From: Streptomyces anulatus
GTDB taxonomy: Bacteria > Actinomycetota > Actinomycetes > Streptomycetales > Streptomycetaceae
Reading direction: 5' to 3'
Assembly: GCF_000721175.1 (NCBI RefSeq)
Contig: NZ_JOEZ01000041.1
Location: forward strand, 1 to 53,563
DNA: 53,563 bases
The translations under genes were made by a program, and so were the position numbers. Below, piece after piece: positions 33,936 through 42,163 of the stretch; positions within the stretch are counted from its first letter, which is position 1; each line of letters begins with the position of its first letter. A model generated the notes under the pieces. The model saw nothing but the letters and a program-made list of their open reading frames with translations. It ran no database searches and was not told where the DNA came from.

Positions 33936-33957
33936 TTACTCTCGTTGTCGATAGTAA
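33936..33957. promoter_or_regulatory. Dyad upstream of the HxlR gene
   Basis: TTACT-N12-AGTAA is a dyad just before the HxlR ribosome binding site and could be an autoregulatory operator. The 33961-34432 stretch that follows is about 470 bases of GC-rich sequence in which I see no convincing gene. Confidence 0.4.
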
Positions 33958-34348
33958 CATTCGTGCTCTTTACAAGGGAGTGCGGAGAGGCCGGTGGGCG
34001 GGCGGTGCGACGGCCGGCCGGGCTGGTGAGGCGATCCTCGCGTCGGGTCCGGGTGGGCGGGTGCGGCGGGGCAGTGCCGGGAGGCCGCGTCGAGCCGCTG
34101 CGGGGCCCCCGTCGGCCCGGTTGGTCCCGAGGGGGCCGACAGTCGCCACCACCCCTGCTGGACAAGGCAGTTCAGCTGTGGAGCGGAGGCGCCACGTCTC
34201 CCATGTCCGCCGTACCGTGGGCAGGCCGGGACGGCGGATCCCCGTCGGTCCGCCGTGGCGGGGGCATGTGCCGACGGCACGGTGCCCCGGCGGGCGGACC
34301 TGGTACGGATGCGACGTCATGCGGGTCGTGGGGCGCCCGACGTGATCC

Positions 34349-34375
34349 TTGCCACTCACTACGTATTCGTATAGC
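34349..34375 (+). promoter_or_regulatory. Weak promoter candidate for the DUF1428-like/MFS pair
   Basis: TTGCCA (34349-34354) and TATAGC (34370-34375) have a 15-base spacer, shorter than ideal, within a locally AT-rich patch about 60 bases before the gene. Confidence 0.3.
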
Positions 34376-34432
34376 CTCCTGCCGGACAGCTCGATTCACA
34401 GGCCTCTTTTCCGGGGCTCAAATCTCGCTGGG

Positions 34433-34879
34433 GTGGTGGATTCCGTGTATCTCATCTGGTTCCTGCACAGGGTGCCCAGGTCACGCGAAGAGGATTTCCG
34501 CGCCGTCGTCCACGACGCCGTAGAAGTGTTCCGGCGGCACGGTGCCATCGGCGGCACCGTGATGGAGGTGAGCGACCCCGAGGCGAAATACGGCTGCTCG
34601 GACATCGCCTCCGGTGTCGACGTGGCGCCGGACGAGGTGATCTACGCCGAACTCACCTACTTCCACGACCGGGCGCACTACGACGAGGTCATGCCGAAGG
34701 TCGACGCCGATCCCGAGTTGGCGGAGCTCTACGAAAAGCTCGTGGAGACAGTCGATATCTCAAGGATTCTGCGCAGCGAGATGAGCACGGTATTCGAGCT
34801 GATGAACACCGAGGAGTACGCCAAGTACCGGCGGACTCCGCACAGGCATTGGCATCCGGCGCACCAGGAGACAGCGTGA
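34433..34879 (+). CDS. DUF1428-like dimeric alpha-beta barrel protein
   Basis: A protein of about 148 residues. It opens with V-Y-L-I-W-F-L-H-R-V-P and has E-D-F-R-A-V-V-H-D-A-V-E-V-F-R-R-H-G-A, then E-L-T-Y-F-H-D-R-A-H-Y-D-E-V-M-P-K-V-D-A-D-P, which resembles the DUF1428 (YbaA-like) layout. Function is unknown. The start is uncertain: in-frame GTG codons at 34433, 34436 and 34445 all precede the conserved part, and none has a strong ribosome binding site. It overlaps the MFS transporter gene by 4 bases. Confidence 0.62.
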   Translation: MVDSVYLIWFLHRVPRSREEDFRAVVHDAVEVFRRHGAIGGTVMEVSDPEAKYGCSDIASGVDVAPDEVIYAELTYFHDRAHYDEVMPKVDADPELAELYEKLVETVDISRILRSEMSTVFELMNTEEYAKYRRTPHRHWHPAHQETA

Positions 34880-36165
34880 CGACTGAACACCAGGACGGGA
34901 CCGATTCGGCGACAGCCGAACCCCCGTGGAACTTACGGGCCGTCACCTGGTTGTCCGGCACTCAGTTCTTCATGTTCGGCATCGCCATCGGTGTGATGAC
35001 GGTCGCCTGGGCGGAGGTCATCCGCTCCCTCGACCTGAGTGACGGGTTCTTCGGCACCGCGCACCTGCTGCTTCCGGTCGTCGGACTGCTGACGCTGCTC
35101 GCCGCCAAGCGGATCTACCGCTACCTGGATCACCGCTGGATCGGCATCTACGGCCAACTCGCCCTCATCGGACTGCTCGTGATGCTGGCCGTGAGCGACC
35201 ACTTCGTGGGTCTGCTGATCGCCTTCGTCCTCGCCGGCCTCGGGTCCGCGCTGGTCGACACCGCCACCAACAGCGTGTTCATGGAGATCCAGGCCCGCGG
35301 CGGCCGCGAAGTGATGAACATGATGTACGCGATCAACAGTGGCGGCACGGTCATCAGCGCCCTCGGCGCGGGCGCGCTGATCAGCCTGGGCATGGACTAC
35401 CGCTGGGTCGCCGTGCTGTTCGCCGTCATCATGGCGCCGGTGCTCGTCGCCTCGTTCGTGATCAGGTACCCGCCGGTCAACCGGGACGAGCCCGAGGAGG
35501 CGCCGAGCGGCGCCGAGGCAGCCGAGGGCGACATCGGCCTCATCAAGCTGATGCGCAACCCGCTGTTCCGCGTGGTCTTCGTGATGACGGTCCTCGGCAT
35601 CGCGGTCGAGAGCATCGTGCAGGTCTGGTCGGTCATCTACGTCGACCAGCTCCTCGACGCCCCCATCGTCTACGGCGGCGCGGCCTTCGCGCTCTTCAGC
35701 CTCACGATGATGATCGGGCGGATGATCAACGCCTGGCTGGTGGCCACCCTCGGCATCCGCAGGTCGTTCCTGATCTCCGCAGCCGGAACCGCCCTGTCCG
35801 GGGTGCTGCTGATGGCCGCCTTCGACCTGTGGCTGTCCGTCTTCGCCTTCCTGCTGATGGGCATCGCCGTCGCCGGCGTACAGCCCACGTGCCTCAGCGC
35901 CGCGGCCCGGGTGGCGCCCAGCCGCGTCAACATCGTCGCGGCGGCCATGATGGTGCCCGCGTACGCGGCGTTCATCGCGACGCCGACGGCCTACGGGTGG
36001 CTCTCCGATGCGACCTCCCTGAACACCGCCATGGTGCTCGTAGTGATCGCGGGCGTCGGCATCGGCGTGCTCGCCCTCGGCCGCCCGATCGCCGAGGCCG
36101 ACCGCGCGGCAGCCCCGGCCGCGTCGGCCGAGTCCGGGGACTCCACGCTCACCGCCCAGACCTGA
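34876..36165 (+). CDS. Major facilitator superfamily transporter, with a TTA codon
   Basis: A 429-residue membrane protein with about twelve hydrophobic helices and a polar central loop near residues 205-220. GTG 34876 overlaps the previous stop. Residue 20 (Leu) is encoded by TTA at 34933-34935, so translation may depend on the bldA tRNA, a mark of developmentally timed accessory genes. The substrate is unknown; export of a small molecule is plausible given the neighbouring biosynthetic-looking genes. A strong hairpin follows. Confidence 0.88.
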   Translation: MTTEHQDGTDSATAEPPWNLRAVTWLSGTQFFMFGIAIGVMTVAWAEVIRSLDLSDGFFGTAHLLLPVVGLLTLLAAKRIYRYLDHRWIGIYGQLALIGLLVMLAVSDHFVGLLIAFVLAGLGSALVDTATNSVFMEIQARGGREVMNMMYAINSGGTVISALGAGALISLGMDYRWVAVLFAVIMAPVLVASFVIRYPPVNRDEPEEAPSGAEAAEGDIGLIKLMRNPLFRVVFVMTVLGIAVESIVQVWSVIYVDQLLDAPIVYGGAAFALFSLTMMIGRMINAWLVATLGIRRSFLISAAGTALSGVLLMAAFDLWLSVFAFLLMGIAVAGVQPTCLSAAARVAPSRVNIVAAAMMVPAYAAFIATPTAYGWLSDATSLNTAMVLVVIAGVGIGVLALGRPIAEADRAAAPAASAESGDSTLTAQT

Positions 36166-36268
36166 CCGACCCGGCCCCGCCGTGTACCGCCCGCACATCC
36201 CTCCATCGCTGGTGCCGTGACCGGCGACGTCCGCCCCGTCGCGACGCCCGGCACGCTCGCTCCCCGCA

Positions 36269-36313
36269 CCGGCCGGAATCCCGAGTACGTCCGGTACGAG
36301 GGCTTCCGGCCGG
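36269..36313. terminator. Hairpin terminator after the MFS gene
   Basis: The bases from ccggccggaatccc at 36269 pair with the arm ending ttccggccgg at 36313, with a gtac/gtac inner stem and few mismatches. It separates the MFS gene from the SRPBCC run. The remaining bases to 36423 show no gene. Confidence 0.65.
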
Positions 36314-36423
36314 CACACCGGGAGCACGCACCGGACGCCACTCCTTGACGGGCAGATGTCGCCTGCCACGGCACCAGGACTCGCAATCCCCCTGCCCGCC
36401 CACGCACAGAAACGGAGTTCATG

Positions 36424-36933
36424 ATGAGCGGATCGCTCAGCGCCCTCGGAACGGCATCGCGTACGGCACGCACGGCGAGGCTGGACCGGGTCCTTCCGGC
36501 GACGCCCGACGAGGTGTGGCGGGCCTGGACCGAACCGGACCGGCTGCCTCACTGGTTCGGCCCGGTCCTCGAGGGCATACCGGGGCCTGACGTGGAGTAC
36601 GTCCTCGAGGGCCGCGGCGAGCACGGCGACACCATCGTCTGCCGTGTTCTCGCCTGGGAGCCCTCCACCCGGCTGCGCATGACCTGGCGCTACACCGGCG
36701 AGACCGAGTCCGAGCTGCGGCTGGACCTGTCCCCTGCGGACGACGGCGGCACCCGACTGGTCCTGGAGCACGTGGGGTTCGGACCGGAGGCCGACCCGGT
36801 CGACTACGCGGCCGGCTGGCACATGTACACCGACAACCTCGAAGCACACCTGGCCGGCACGCCCGGTGTGGCGGACTCCGACGCGCGCTGGATGGAACTG
36901 ATGCCCGTCTACGCCGCCGCGTCCGCCGACTGA
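36424..36933 (+). CDS. SRPBCC-domain protein (AHSA1-like), first of two
   Basis: A 169-residue protein with the START-like signature P-A-T-P-D-E-V-W-R-A-W-T-E-P-D-R-L-P-H-W-F-G-P near residues 25-50 and a closing T-R-L-V-L-E-H-V-G-F segment with G-W-H-M-Y-T-D-N-L. Such domains bind hydrophobic ligands or act as aromatase/cyclase-like helpers. ATG 36424 is better spaced from the GGAG site than ATG 36421. It heads a run of five plus-strand genes with 0-31 base gaps. Confidence 0.85.
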   Translation: MSGSLSALGTASRTARTARLDRVLPATPDEVWRAWTEPDRLPHWFGPVLEGIPGPDVEYVLEGRGEHGDTIVCRVLAWEPSTRLRMTWRYTGETESELRLDLSPADDGGTRLVLEHVGFGPEADPVDYAAGWHMYTDNLEAHLAGTPGVADSDARWMELMPVYAAASAD

Positions 36934-36961
36934 GTTCACAGAACCAAGGAGAGAGCACGGC

Positions 36962-37432
36962 ATGAGCACCACCGACGAGAACGGCATTCCCCGGGGCGCC
37001 GTTCAGGTCCCTGACATCCTGCATTCCACGCTGGTCCGCGCGGCGCCCGAGGCCGTGTTCGACCTGCTGTCCAGTGGCACGGGCTGGGACAAGTGGTTCA
37101 CCAACGGCTCAACCTTCGGCCCGTCCGAGGGCAGCCCGGTGCACCTGGTCTGGCGCGGGTGGTCGGACGACGGCAGCGATGTCACCGACGACGGGGTGGT
37201 CATGGAGTGCGTGCGATACGAACGCTTCGCGTTCACCTGGGGCACACCGCCCTCGCTGGTCACCTTCACCACCGCGGAGCACCCGGACGGCACCTGGCTC
37301 ACGGTGGTGGAGAGCGGACTGCCGCAGACCGCGGCCGGTCTCGCCCGGTTCGGGGAGTGCGCGCCCGGATGGGGCGAGGCCCTGACGCTCGTCCGCTGCT
37401 ACGCCGAACACGGAATCCGCCTGTCCACCTGA
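36962..37432 (+). CDS. SRPBCC-domain protein (AHSA1-like), second
   Basis: A 156-residue protein of the same fold: V-R-A-A-P-E-A-V-F-D-L-L near residue 25, W-D-K-W-F-T-N-G, F-A-F-T-W-G-T-P-P and V-V-E-S-G-L-P. It is only distantly similar to its neighbour, so the pair is not a recent duplication. A good AAGGAGAGAG site precedes ATG 36962. Ligand unknown. Confidence 0.85.
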   Translation: MSTTDENGIPRGAVQVPDILHSTLVRAAPEAVFDLLSSGTGWDKWFTNGSTFGPSEGSPVHLVWRGWSDDGSDVTDDGVVMECVRYERFAFTWGTPPSLVTFTTAEHPDGTWLTVVESGLPQTAAGLARFGECAPGWGEALTLVRCYAEHGIRLST

Positions 37433-37463
37433 GCGGGCACCGCCCCCGCCGACACTGGAGCTG

Positions 37464-38204
37464 ATGTCCATGACCGACCCCCGCACACCATCACGTGTCG
37501 CTCTGATCACCGGCGCCAGTACCGGACTCGGCGAGACCATCGCCGAGTTCCTCGGCGGTGCGGGCTGGCGACTGGTGCTCACCGCACGGACCGAGTCCGA
37601 CCTGACGGCGGTCGCCAAGCGGCTCACCGACCGGGGCGCCACCGTCGTCGCGGTGGCGGGGGACGTGGGGGAGGCCGCGCACCGGGAACGGCTGATCACC
37701 GAGGCCGGCTCGCTCGGACGCCTCGACTGGCTGGTGAACAACGCCTCCCAGATGGGGGTCAGTCCGATCAGGCCGCTGCTCGACCACCCGGTGGACGTGT
37801 TCGAGAAGGTACTCCGCACCAATGTGGTCGCCCCCGTGGCACTGGCGCAGCTCGCTCTGCCGCTGCTGCGGGAGACCGGCGGGCTGGTGGTCAACCTGTC
37901 CAGCGAGGCGGCCGTGGACGTGTTCCCGTGCGCGGGTATCTACGGGGCCAGCAAGGCCGCCCTCGACCAGGCCTCGCGCATCATCGCGGAGGAACTGGCC
38001 GACACCGGCGTGGGGGTCACCTCCGTCGACCCGGGCGGCATACGCACGCGCGGCTACGCCGAGGCGGAGCCCGGCTTCGACCTGTCGGGCGTGCCGACCC
38101 CGGACGTGACGCTGCCGTTCTGGAAGTGGCTGGCACAGACCACGTCGGGGGAGGTCACCGGCCGGCGGTACATGGCGCAGGCCGGCCCGTGGGACGCGAG
38201 GTGA
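37464..38204 (+). CDS. Short-chain dehydrogenase/reductase
   Basis: A 246-residue SDR. The cofactor motif is T-G-A-S-T-G-L-G (TGxxxGxG) near residue 16, N-N-A-S near 92, and the catalytic set is Ser in N-L-S-S-E, Tyr and Lys in Y-G-A-S-K near 155-159. NADP(H) use is likely because of the following T-A-R-T-E. The substrate is unknown. Its stop overlaps the start of the methyltransferase gene (GTGA), so they are coupled. Confidence 0.9.
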   Translation: MSMTDPRTPSRVALITGASTGLGETIAEFLGGAGWRLVLTARTESDLTAVAKRLTDRGATVVAVAGDVGEAAHRERLITEAGSLGRLDWLVNNASQMGVSPIRPLLDHPVDVFEKVLRTNVVAPVALAQLALPLLRETGGLVVNLSSEAAVDVFPCAGIYGASKAALDQASRIIAEELADTGVGVTSVDPGGIRTRGYAEAEPGFDLSGVPTPDVTLPFWKWLAQTTSGEVTGRRYMAQAGPWDAR

Positions 38205-38998
38205 GCCCCCGGCCGGAGGCGAGCGACGGGTACGGGGCTCCGTACAGCGCGCTCGCCCAGGTCTACGACCGGTGGATGGCCGCGGACCGCGTCCCGTACG
38301 AGCAGTGGCTCGGTTTCACGGGGAAACGATTCGTCGAATCCGGTCTCGAGGTGCGGAACGTACTCGACGTCGCCTGCGGCACCGGTATGACGATCAAGGC
38401 GCTGCAGGACCACGGCTACGAGGTCACCGGGGTCGACGCGTCCGCCTCGATGCTGGACGTCGCCCGCACCCGCACCGCCCCCGGCACCGAACTGCTCTGC
38501 CTGGCAGTCCCCGACGAACGGCTCGCGGAACTGGGACCCTTCGACGCGGCCCTCGTCTGCTTCGACGGGGCGAACTACCTGACGGGCCAGGACGCCCTCG
38601 CCACCACCCTGCACCAGCTCGTCGGGGCGCTCCGGCCGGGCGGGGTGCTCGTGTTCGACCTGAGTACCCGGCGCACCTTCGAGGAGATCGCCGCCCTCGG
38701 CGAGTTCGGCGAGGACTTCGGCGACTTCGCCTACATCTGGAACACCCGGCACGAGCCGGACACACCCGTGTACGAATACCTCGTGTCCCTCTTCGTGCCC
38801 GAGGGAGAGCTGTTCCGGCGATCGGTCGAGCAGCACGCGCAGCGCCACTTCACCCGTGACGAGGTCCACAACGCGCTGCGCGCCACCGGGTTCACCGACA
38901 TCGCCGTCTGGGACAACTACACCGAACGCGACGCGACCGACACCTCCCGGCGGGAGACCTGGAGCGCTCGCCGCACGACCGGCTCCATCCCACGATGA
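38201..38998 (+). CDS. SAM-dependent methyltransferase (Methyltransf_25 type)
   Basis: A 265-residue class-I methyltransferase with A-Q-V-Y-D-R-W-M near residue 17, V-L-D-V-A-C-G-T-G-M-T near 52, and G-V-D-A-S-A-S-M-L. Later L-V-C-F-D-G-A-N-Y-L and L-R-P-G-G-V-L-V-F-D-L follow the usual order. GTG 38201 is chosen because it overlaps the SDR stop. It might act on a small molecule made or modified by the SDR and SRPBCC proteins. Confidence 0.88.
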   Translation: MSPRPEASDGYGAPYSALAQVYDRWMAADRVPYEQWLGFTGKRFVESGLEVRNVLDVACGTGMTIKALQDHGYEVTGVDASASMLDVARTRTAPGTELLCLAVPDERLAELGPFDAALVCFDGANYLTGQDALATTLHQLVGALRPGGVLVFDLSTRRTFEEIAALGEFGEDFGDFAYIWNTRHEPDTPVYEYLVSLFVPEGELFRRSVEQHAQRHFTRDEVHNALRATGFTDIAVWDNYTERDATDTSRRETWSARRTTGSIPR

Positions 38999-39014
38999 CG
39001 CCCAGGAGGCTCTG

Positions 39015-40106
39015 ATGCTGCACCGTTTGTGCACCGCCACGCTCGCCACCGCCATGTTCTGCGGACTGATGACCGGTGCCGCCTCGCAGGCCGGGGCCGG
39101 CGGACGGCTCGACGTGGTCGCCGAGAACCTGGTGACCCCGCGCGGGCTCACCTGGGACGCCCACGCCGGGCGCGTCCTGGTCACCGAGGCCGGCCGGGGT
39201 GGACCCGGCCCGTGCGCGCCAGGCGTGGGCGGGTACCCCGCCTGCTTCGGCGCCACCGGGGCCATCACTGCGTACACCCCGGGGAAGAAGCGCGGGACCG
39301 AGCGCATCGCCACCGGTCTCCCCTCGGTGATCAACGAGTTCAGTGTGCTCGGCCTGCACGACGTCGACGCGAGCCGCGGACGGATCTCCGTCGTCTTCGG
39401 CCTCGGCGGCGAGATGGCCACCCGTAACGGTCTGGGCCCGGCCGCGCGGGGGCTCGCGCAGACCGGCACCATCGACCGGAAGGGCCGCCTCCACCCGGTC
39501 GGAGACCTCCTCGCGTTCGAGCAGCGGTACAACCCGCACCGCGCTGACGTCAACGCCAACGCCTACGGGATCGTCCGGGTTCCGGGCGGGACGCTGGTGG
39601 CGGAGGCCGGCGGCAACAACATCCTGTCGGTGACCGACAACGGATCGGTCCGCATGGTGGCCCTGATGCCCGACCAGATCGTCGACGGCAAGACGATCGA
39701 GTCCGTGCCGTCGACCATCGTGAAGGGGCCCGACGGCGCCTTCTACATCAGCGAGTACAGCGGCGAGCCGACCCAGCTGGGCAAGGCCCGGATCTGGCGC
39801 ATGGAGCCCGGACGGAAGCCGGTCGTCGTGACGAGCGGGTTCACCGGCATCATCGACCTCGCCTTCGACCGCCAGGGACGGATGCTGGTGCTCGAACTGG
39901 CCGAGAAGGGCTTCGATTCGCCCGACCGCACCGGGCGACTGGTGCGCGTCGAGAGGGACGGACGCCGGACGGTCCTGGCGCGCGAGGGGCTGGAGCACCC
40001 CGGCGGGGTCACCGTCGCTCCGAACGGCGACATCTACCTGACGAACCGGACGACCTCGCTCGGCGAGCCGGACGGACAGCTCCTGCGGCTGCGTCCGGGC
40101 CGATGA
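39015..40106 (+). CDS. Secreted ScyD/ScyE-like beta-propeller protein
   Basis: A 363-residue protein with a Sec signal peptide (hydrophobic residues 4-20, cleavage near Ala-Ser-Gln-Ala-Gly-Ala). The mature part is made of NHL/SMP30-like blades: L-V-T-P-R-G-L-T-W-D, V-N-A-N-A-Y-G-I-V-R-V-P, D-G-A-F-Y-I-S-E-Y, and a final G-G-V-T-V-A-P-N-G-D-I-Y-L-T-N. The ScyD/ScyE family has few characterised members; here it is probably a cell-surface or secreted protein. An AGGAGG site precedes ATG 39015. It ends the five-gene run. Confidence 0.85.
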   Translation: MLHRLCTATLATAMFCGLMTGAASQAGAGGRLDVVAENLVTPRGLTWDAHAGRVLVTEAGRGGPGPCAPGVGGYPACFGATGAITAYTPGKKRGTERIATGLPSVINEFSVLGLHDVDASRGRISVVFGLGGEMATRNGLGPAARGLAQTGTIDRKGRLHPVGDLLAFEQRYNPHRADVNANAYGIVRVPGGTLVAEAGGNNILSVTDNGSVRMVALMPDQIVDGKTIESVPSTIVKGPDGAFYISEYSGEPTQLGKARIWRMEPGRKPVVVTSGFTGIIDLAFDRQGRMLVLELAEKGFDSPDRTGRLVRVERDGRRTVLAREGLEHPGGVTVAPNGDIYLTNRTTSLGEPDGQLLRLRPGR

Positions 40107-40109
40107 CCC

Positions 40110-40154
40110 CCGGGGCCGCCGGCGACGGCGTGGACCGTCCCGCGGCGGCCCCGG
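40110..40154. terminator. Terminator hairpin between convergent genes
   Basis: Arms 40110-40121 (ccggggccgccg) and 40143-40154 are exact complements around a 21-base loop, between the ScyD-like gene and the DUF899 gene. Confidence 0.7.
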
Positions 40155-40169
40155 CACCGGGCGGCGGCG

Positions 40170-40922
40170 TCAGGAGTCGCAGTGGCCGCAGCCGTCCTCT
40201 CCGGTCCCGTCGCCGTAGTCGTCGTGGTGACGGACCCAGTTCATGATCCCGGCCTCCTCCTGGCGCCCGAGGGGGGTCAGGTCCAGGTAATTGAAGGTGC
40301 CGTTGAGGAGATCGGTGCCACGCGAGTACGTCGAGTAGGTGTGGAACACACGGTCGTCCTCGCGGAGGAAGACGCTCAGACCGTGCTGCTCACCGCTCAG
40401 GGCCCAGGAACCGATTCCGGCCTCCCGCAGTTCTTCCTTCGTGCGGAAGTTGAAGAGAACGGGTGTCACGGATTCATCCATCGTGACGTGGAAATCGTAG
40501 TTGAACGACGTTCCGTGGGAGGAGAACCAGGGGAAAGTCCACCCCATGCGTTCGCGGAACTTCGTGATGTTCGAGAGAGGTGCGCGGGAGACCGCGGCGA
40601 ATGACGTGCCGGCCGCGCGCAGATGGGCCAAGTGACCGATGTTGTCGGCGAGGAGCGAACACCCGGTACAGCCGGCGTCCCAGTCGGGCGCCAGCATGAA
40701 GTGATAGACGATGAGTTGACTGCGGCCGTCGAACAGGTCGATGAGGGTTGCCGCGCCGTCCGGTCCTTCGAAGACGTACGGCTCGGTGATCTCGACCATC
40801 GGCAGGGCCCGGCGCTGTGCGCTGAGCGCGTCCCGTTCCCGGTCGAACTGCTTCTCCCGAGCCAGCAGTTCCTTCCGGGCCGCTAACCATTCTTCCCGCG
40901 ACACAATCGCCGGACCGTTCAT
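40170..40922 (-). CDS. DUF899 thioredoxin-fold protein
   Basis: A 250-residue protein of the DUF899 group: E-W-L-A-A-R-K-E-L-L-A-R-E-K near the start, Y-H-F-M-L-A-P-D-W-D-A-G-C-T-G-C-S near 72-88 with a Cys-x2-Cys, then S-R-A-P-L-S-N-I and G-W-T-F-P-W-F-S-S. The family is thioredoxin-like but unproven in function. The C-terminus ends with C-G-H-C-D-S, a second Cys-x2-Cys. It is divergent from the enediyne cassette with a 265-base gap. Confidence 0.88.
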   Translation of the reverse strand: MNGPAIVSREEWLAARKELLAREKQFDRERDALSAQRRALPMVEITEPYVFEGPDGAATLIDLFDGRSQLIVYHFMLAPDWDAGCTGCSLLADNIGHLAHLRAAGTSFAAVSRAPLSNITKFRERMGWTFPWFSSHGTSFNYDFHVTMDESVTPVLFNFRTKEELREAGIGSWALSGEQHGLSVFLREDDRVFHTYSTYSRGTDLLNGTFNYLDLTPLGRQEEAGIMNWVRHHDDYGDGTGEDGCGHCDS

Positions 40923-41187
40923 TCTCCGGGCCTCGCCTTCGTCGTGCTTTCCCAGCAGGGCGAACCCTACCGGAAGAGCGACGGCCGCAGCGTTCGGTCT
41001 CCGCTGGTGGCGCCCGGTTCATTCACGCCCCGGACCGGGCGTCGAAACCGCGCTCCCACGCGCCGGTGTACGGGACCGGGAATAGGGAGCGCACATTTCG
41101 AGTAGACAGCGGACCGGAACCGCCGGGTACATTCGGCATTGCTTTTCCGCACCGGCTTGAGGCACCCAAACGAGGGGGTACCGCACA
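40923..41187. promoter_or_regulatory. Control region of the enediyne cassette
   Basis: This 265-base gap between the DUF899 gene and the first enediyne gene must hold the promoter of the cassette. The last ~150 bases are less GC-rich than the flanks. A GAGGGGG ribosome binding site at 41172-41178 lies 9 bases before GTG 41188. No convincing -35/-10 pair or operator stands out. Confidence 0.4.
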
Positions 41188-42159
41188 GTGACGGCTGGAT
41201 TACGTGCGCTCCGGCGCAGAATATTGACCCCCGCCCTGTCCAGCACCAGTCTGGAAGTACGCGGATTCCGGAAGAAGAACCCCGCGGCCCAGGAACTGTT
41301 GGAAACCGTCGGCCGTAGCTTCCTCGAAGGCTACGGGCAGATCGCCGAGGCACCGGATGCGCGAGCCGCGGAACCCCGACTGGAAGCGATTCCCCGGGAG
41401 TTCCGGGGATTCGCCTACGAGGGTGCGGCCATGGCGTGCTCCGTCATGGACGCGCTGCCCGGCAGCAAGGGGCAGCGCCTGAGCGATCTGCTGGCCGGAC
41501 GCGGCGGAGCACACACGTACATGGCCTACGTCGGTATCGGCTGGGCCATGGCCCGGCTGCCACGCATGCTGCACCCGGACACGGAGGACGCCGACCCGCT
41601 CCTGCGGTGGCTGATTCTGGACGGATACGGCTTTCACCAGGCCTACTTCCACACCGACCGCTACGTTCGCGGGCAGCATCGTGAGCGGAAGCTGCCATGG
41701 CCGCAGGACCAGGCCTCCTACGCGCACCGCGCGGTGGACCAGGGGATCGGCCGGGCGCTGTGGTTCGTCGGCGGCACCGACGTCGACGCCGTCCTGGCGC
41801 TCGTAGACGCCTTCCCGCCGGCCCGACGCGGAGACCTGTTCGGCGGGGTGGGCCTGGCCGCGACCTACGCGGGCGGCGCCGGTGCGGACGAGTTGCTGCG
41901 TCTGCGGGAGAGAGCCGGCGAGTACCGGCCGCAGCTCCTCCAGGGCTCGGCGTTCGCCGCGGAAGCACGCGAGCAGGCCGGGCTGACGGTGCCTCACACC
42001 CAGCTCGCCACCGAGGTGCTGTGCGGCATGAAACCGCACGAGGCGGCACGCGTCTGCCGGGAACTGCGGCCGGGCGCGTCCGACCGGGTGGACCCGCCCG
42101 CGTACGAGACATGGCGTCAACACATAGCCGGAGCACTCGTTTCCGAGGGAAGGAGCTAG
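41188..42159 (+). CDS. Enediyne biosynthesis protein E3/UnbL (DUF1702), with a TTA codon
   Basis: A 323-residue DUF1702 protein, the E3 (UnbL) gene of the conserved enediyne PKS cassette. Typical sequence includes F-R-G-F-A-Y-E-G-A-A-M-A near residue 75, Y-V-G-I-G-W-A-M-A-R near 115, G-Y-G-F-H-Q-A-Y-F near 150, and G-I-G-R-A-L-W-F near 190. Its biochemical role is unproven, but it is almost always next to E4, E5 and PKSE. Codon 5 is TTA (41200-41202). GTG 41188 is the start. The E4 gene begins 4 bases after its stop. Confidence 0.92.
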   Translation: MTAGLRALRRRILTPALSSTSLEVRGFRKKNPAAQELLETVGRSFLEGYGQIAEAPDARAAEPRLEAIPREFRGFAYEGAAMACSVMDALPGSKGQRLSDLLAGRGGAHTYMAYVGIGWAMARLPRMLHPDTEDADPLLRWLILDGYGFHQAYFHTDRYVRGQHRERKLPWPQDQASYAHRAVDQGIGRALWFVGGTDVDAVLALVDAFPPARRGDLFGGVGLAATYAGGAGADELLRLRERAGEYRPQLLQGSAFAAEAREQAGLTVPHTQLATEVLCGMKPHEAARVCRELRPGASDRVDPPAYETWRQHIAGALVSEGRS

Positions 42160-42163
42160 TCAC

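Noticed and set aside
33961..34432. Possible gene between hxlR and the DUF1428-like gene
   Set aside because: Open frames exist in several phases on both strands but all are Arg/Pro/Gly-rich and none shows a start signal or motif.
34933..36987. Long minus-strand frame over the MFS and SRPBCC genes
   Set aside because: It is antisense to clear membrane and SRPBCC genes and is low-complexity His/Arg/Gly-rich.
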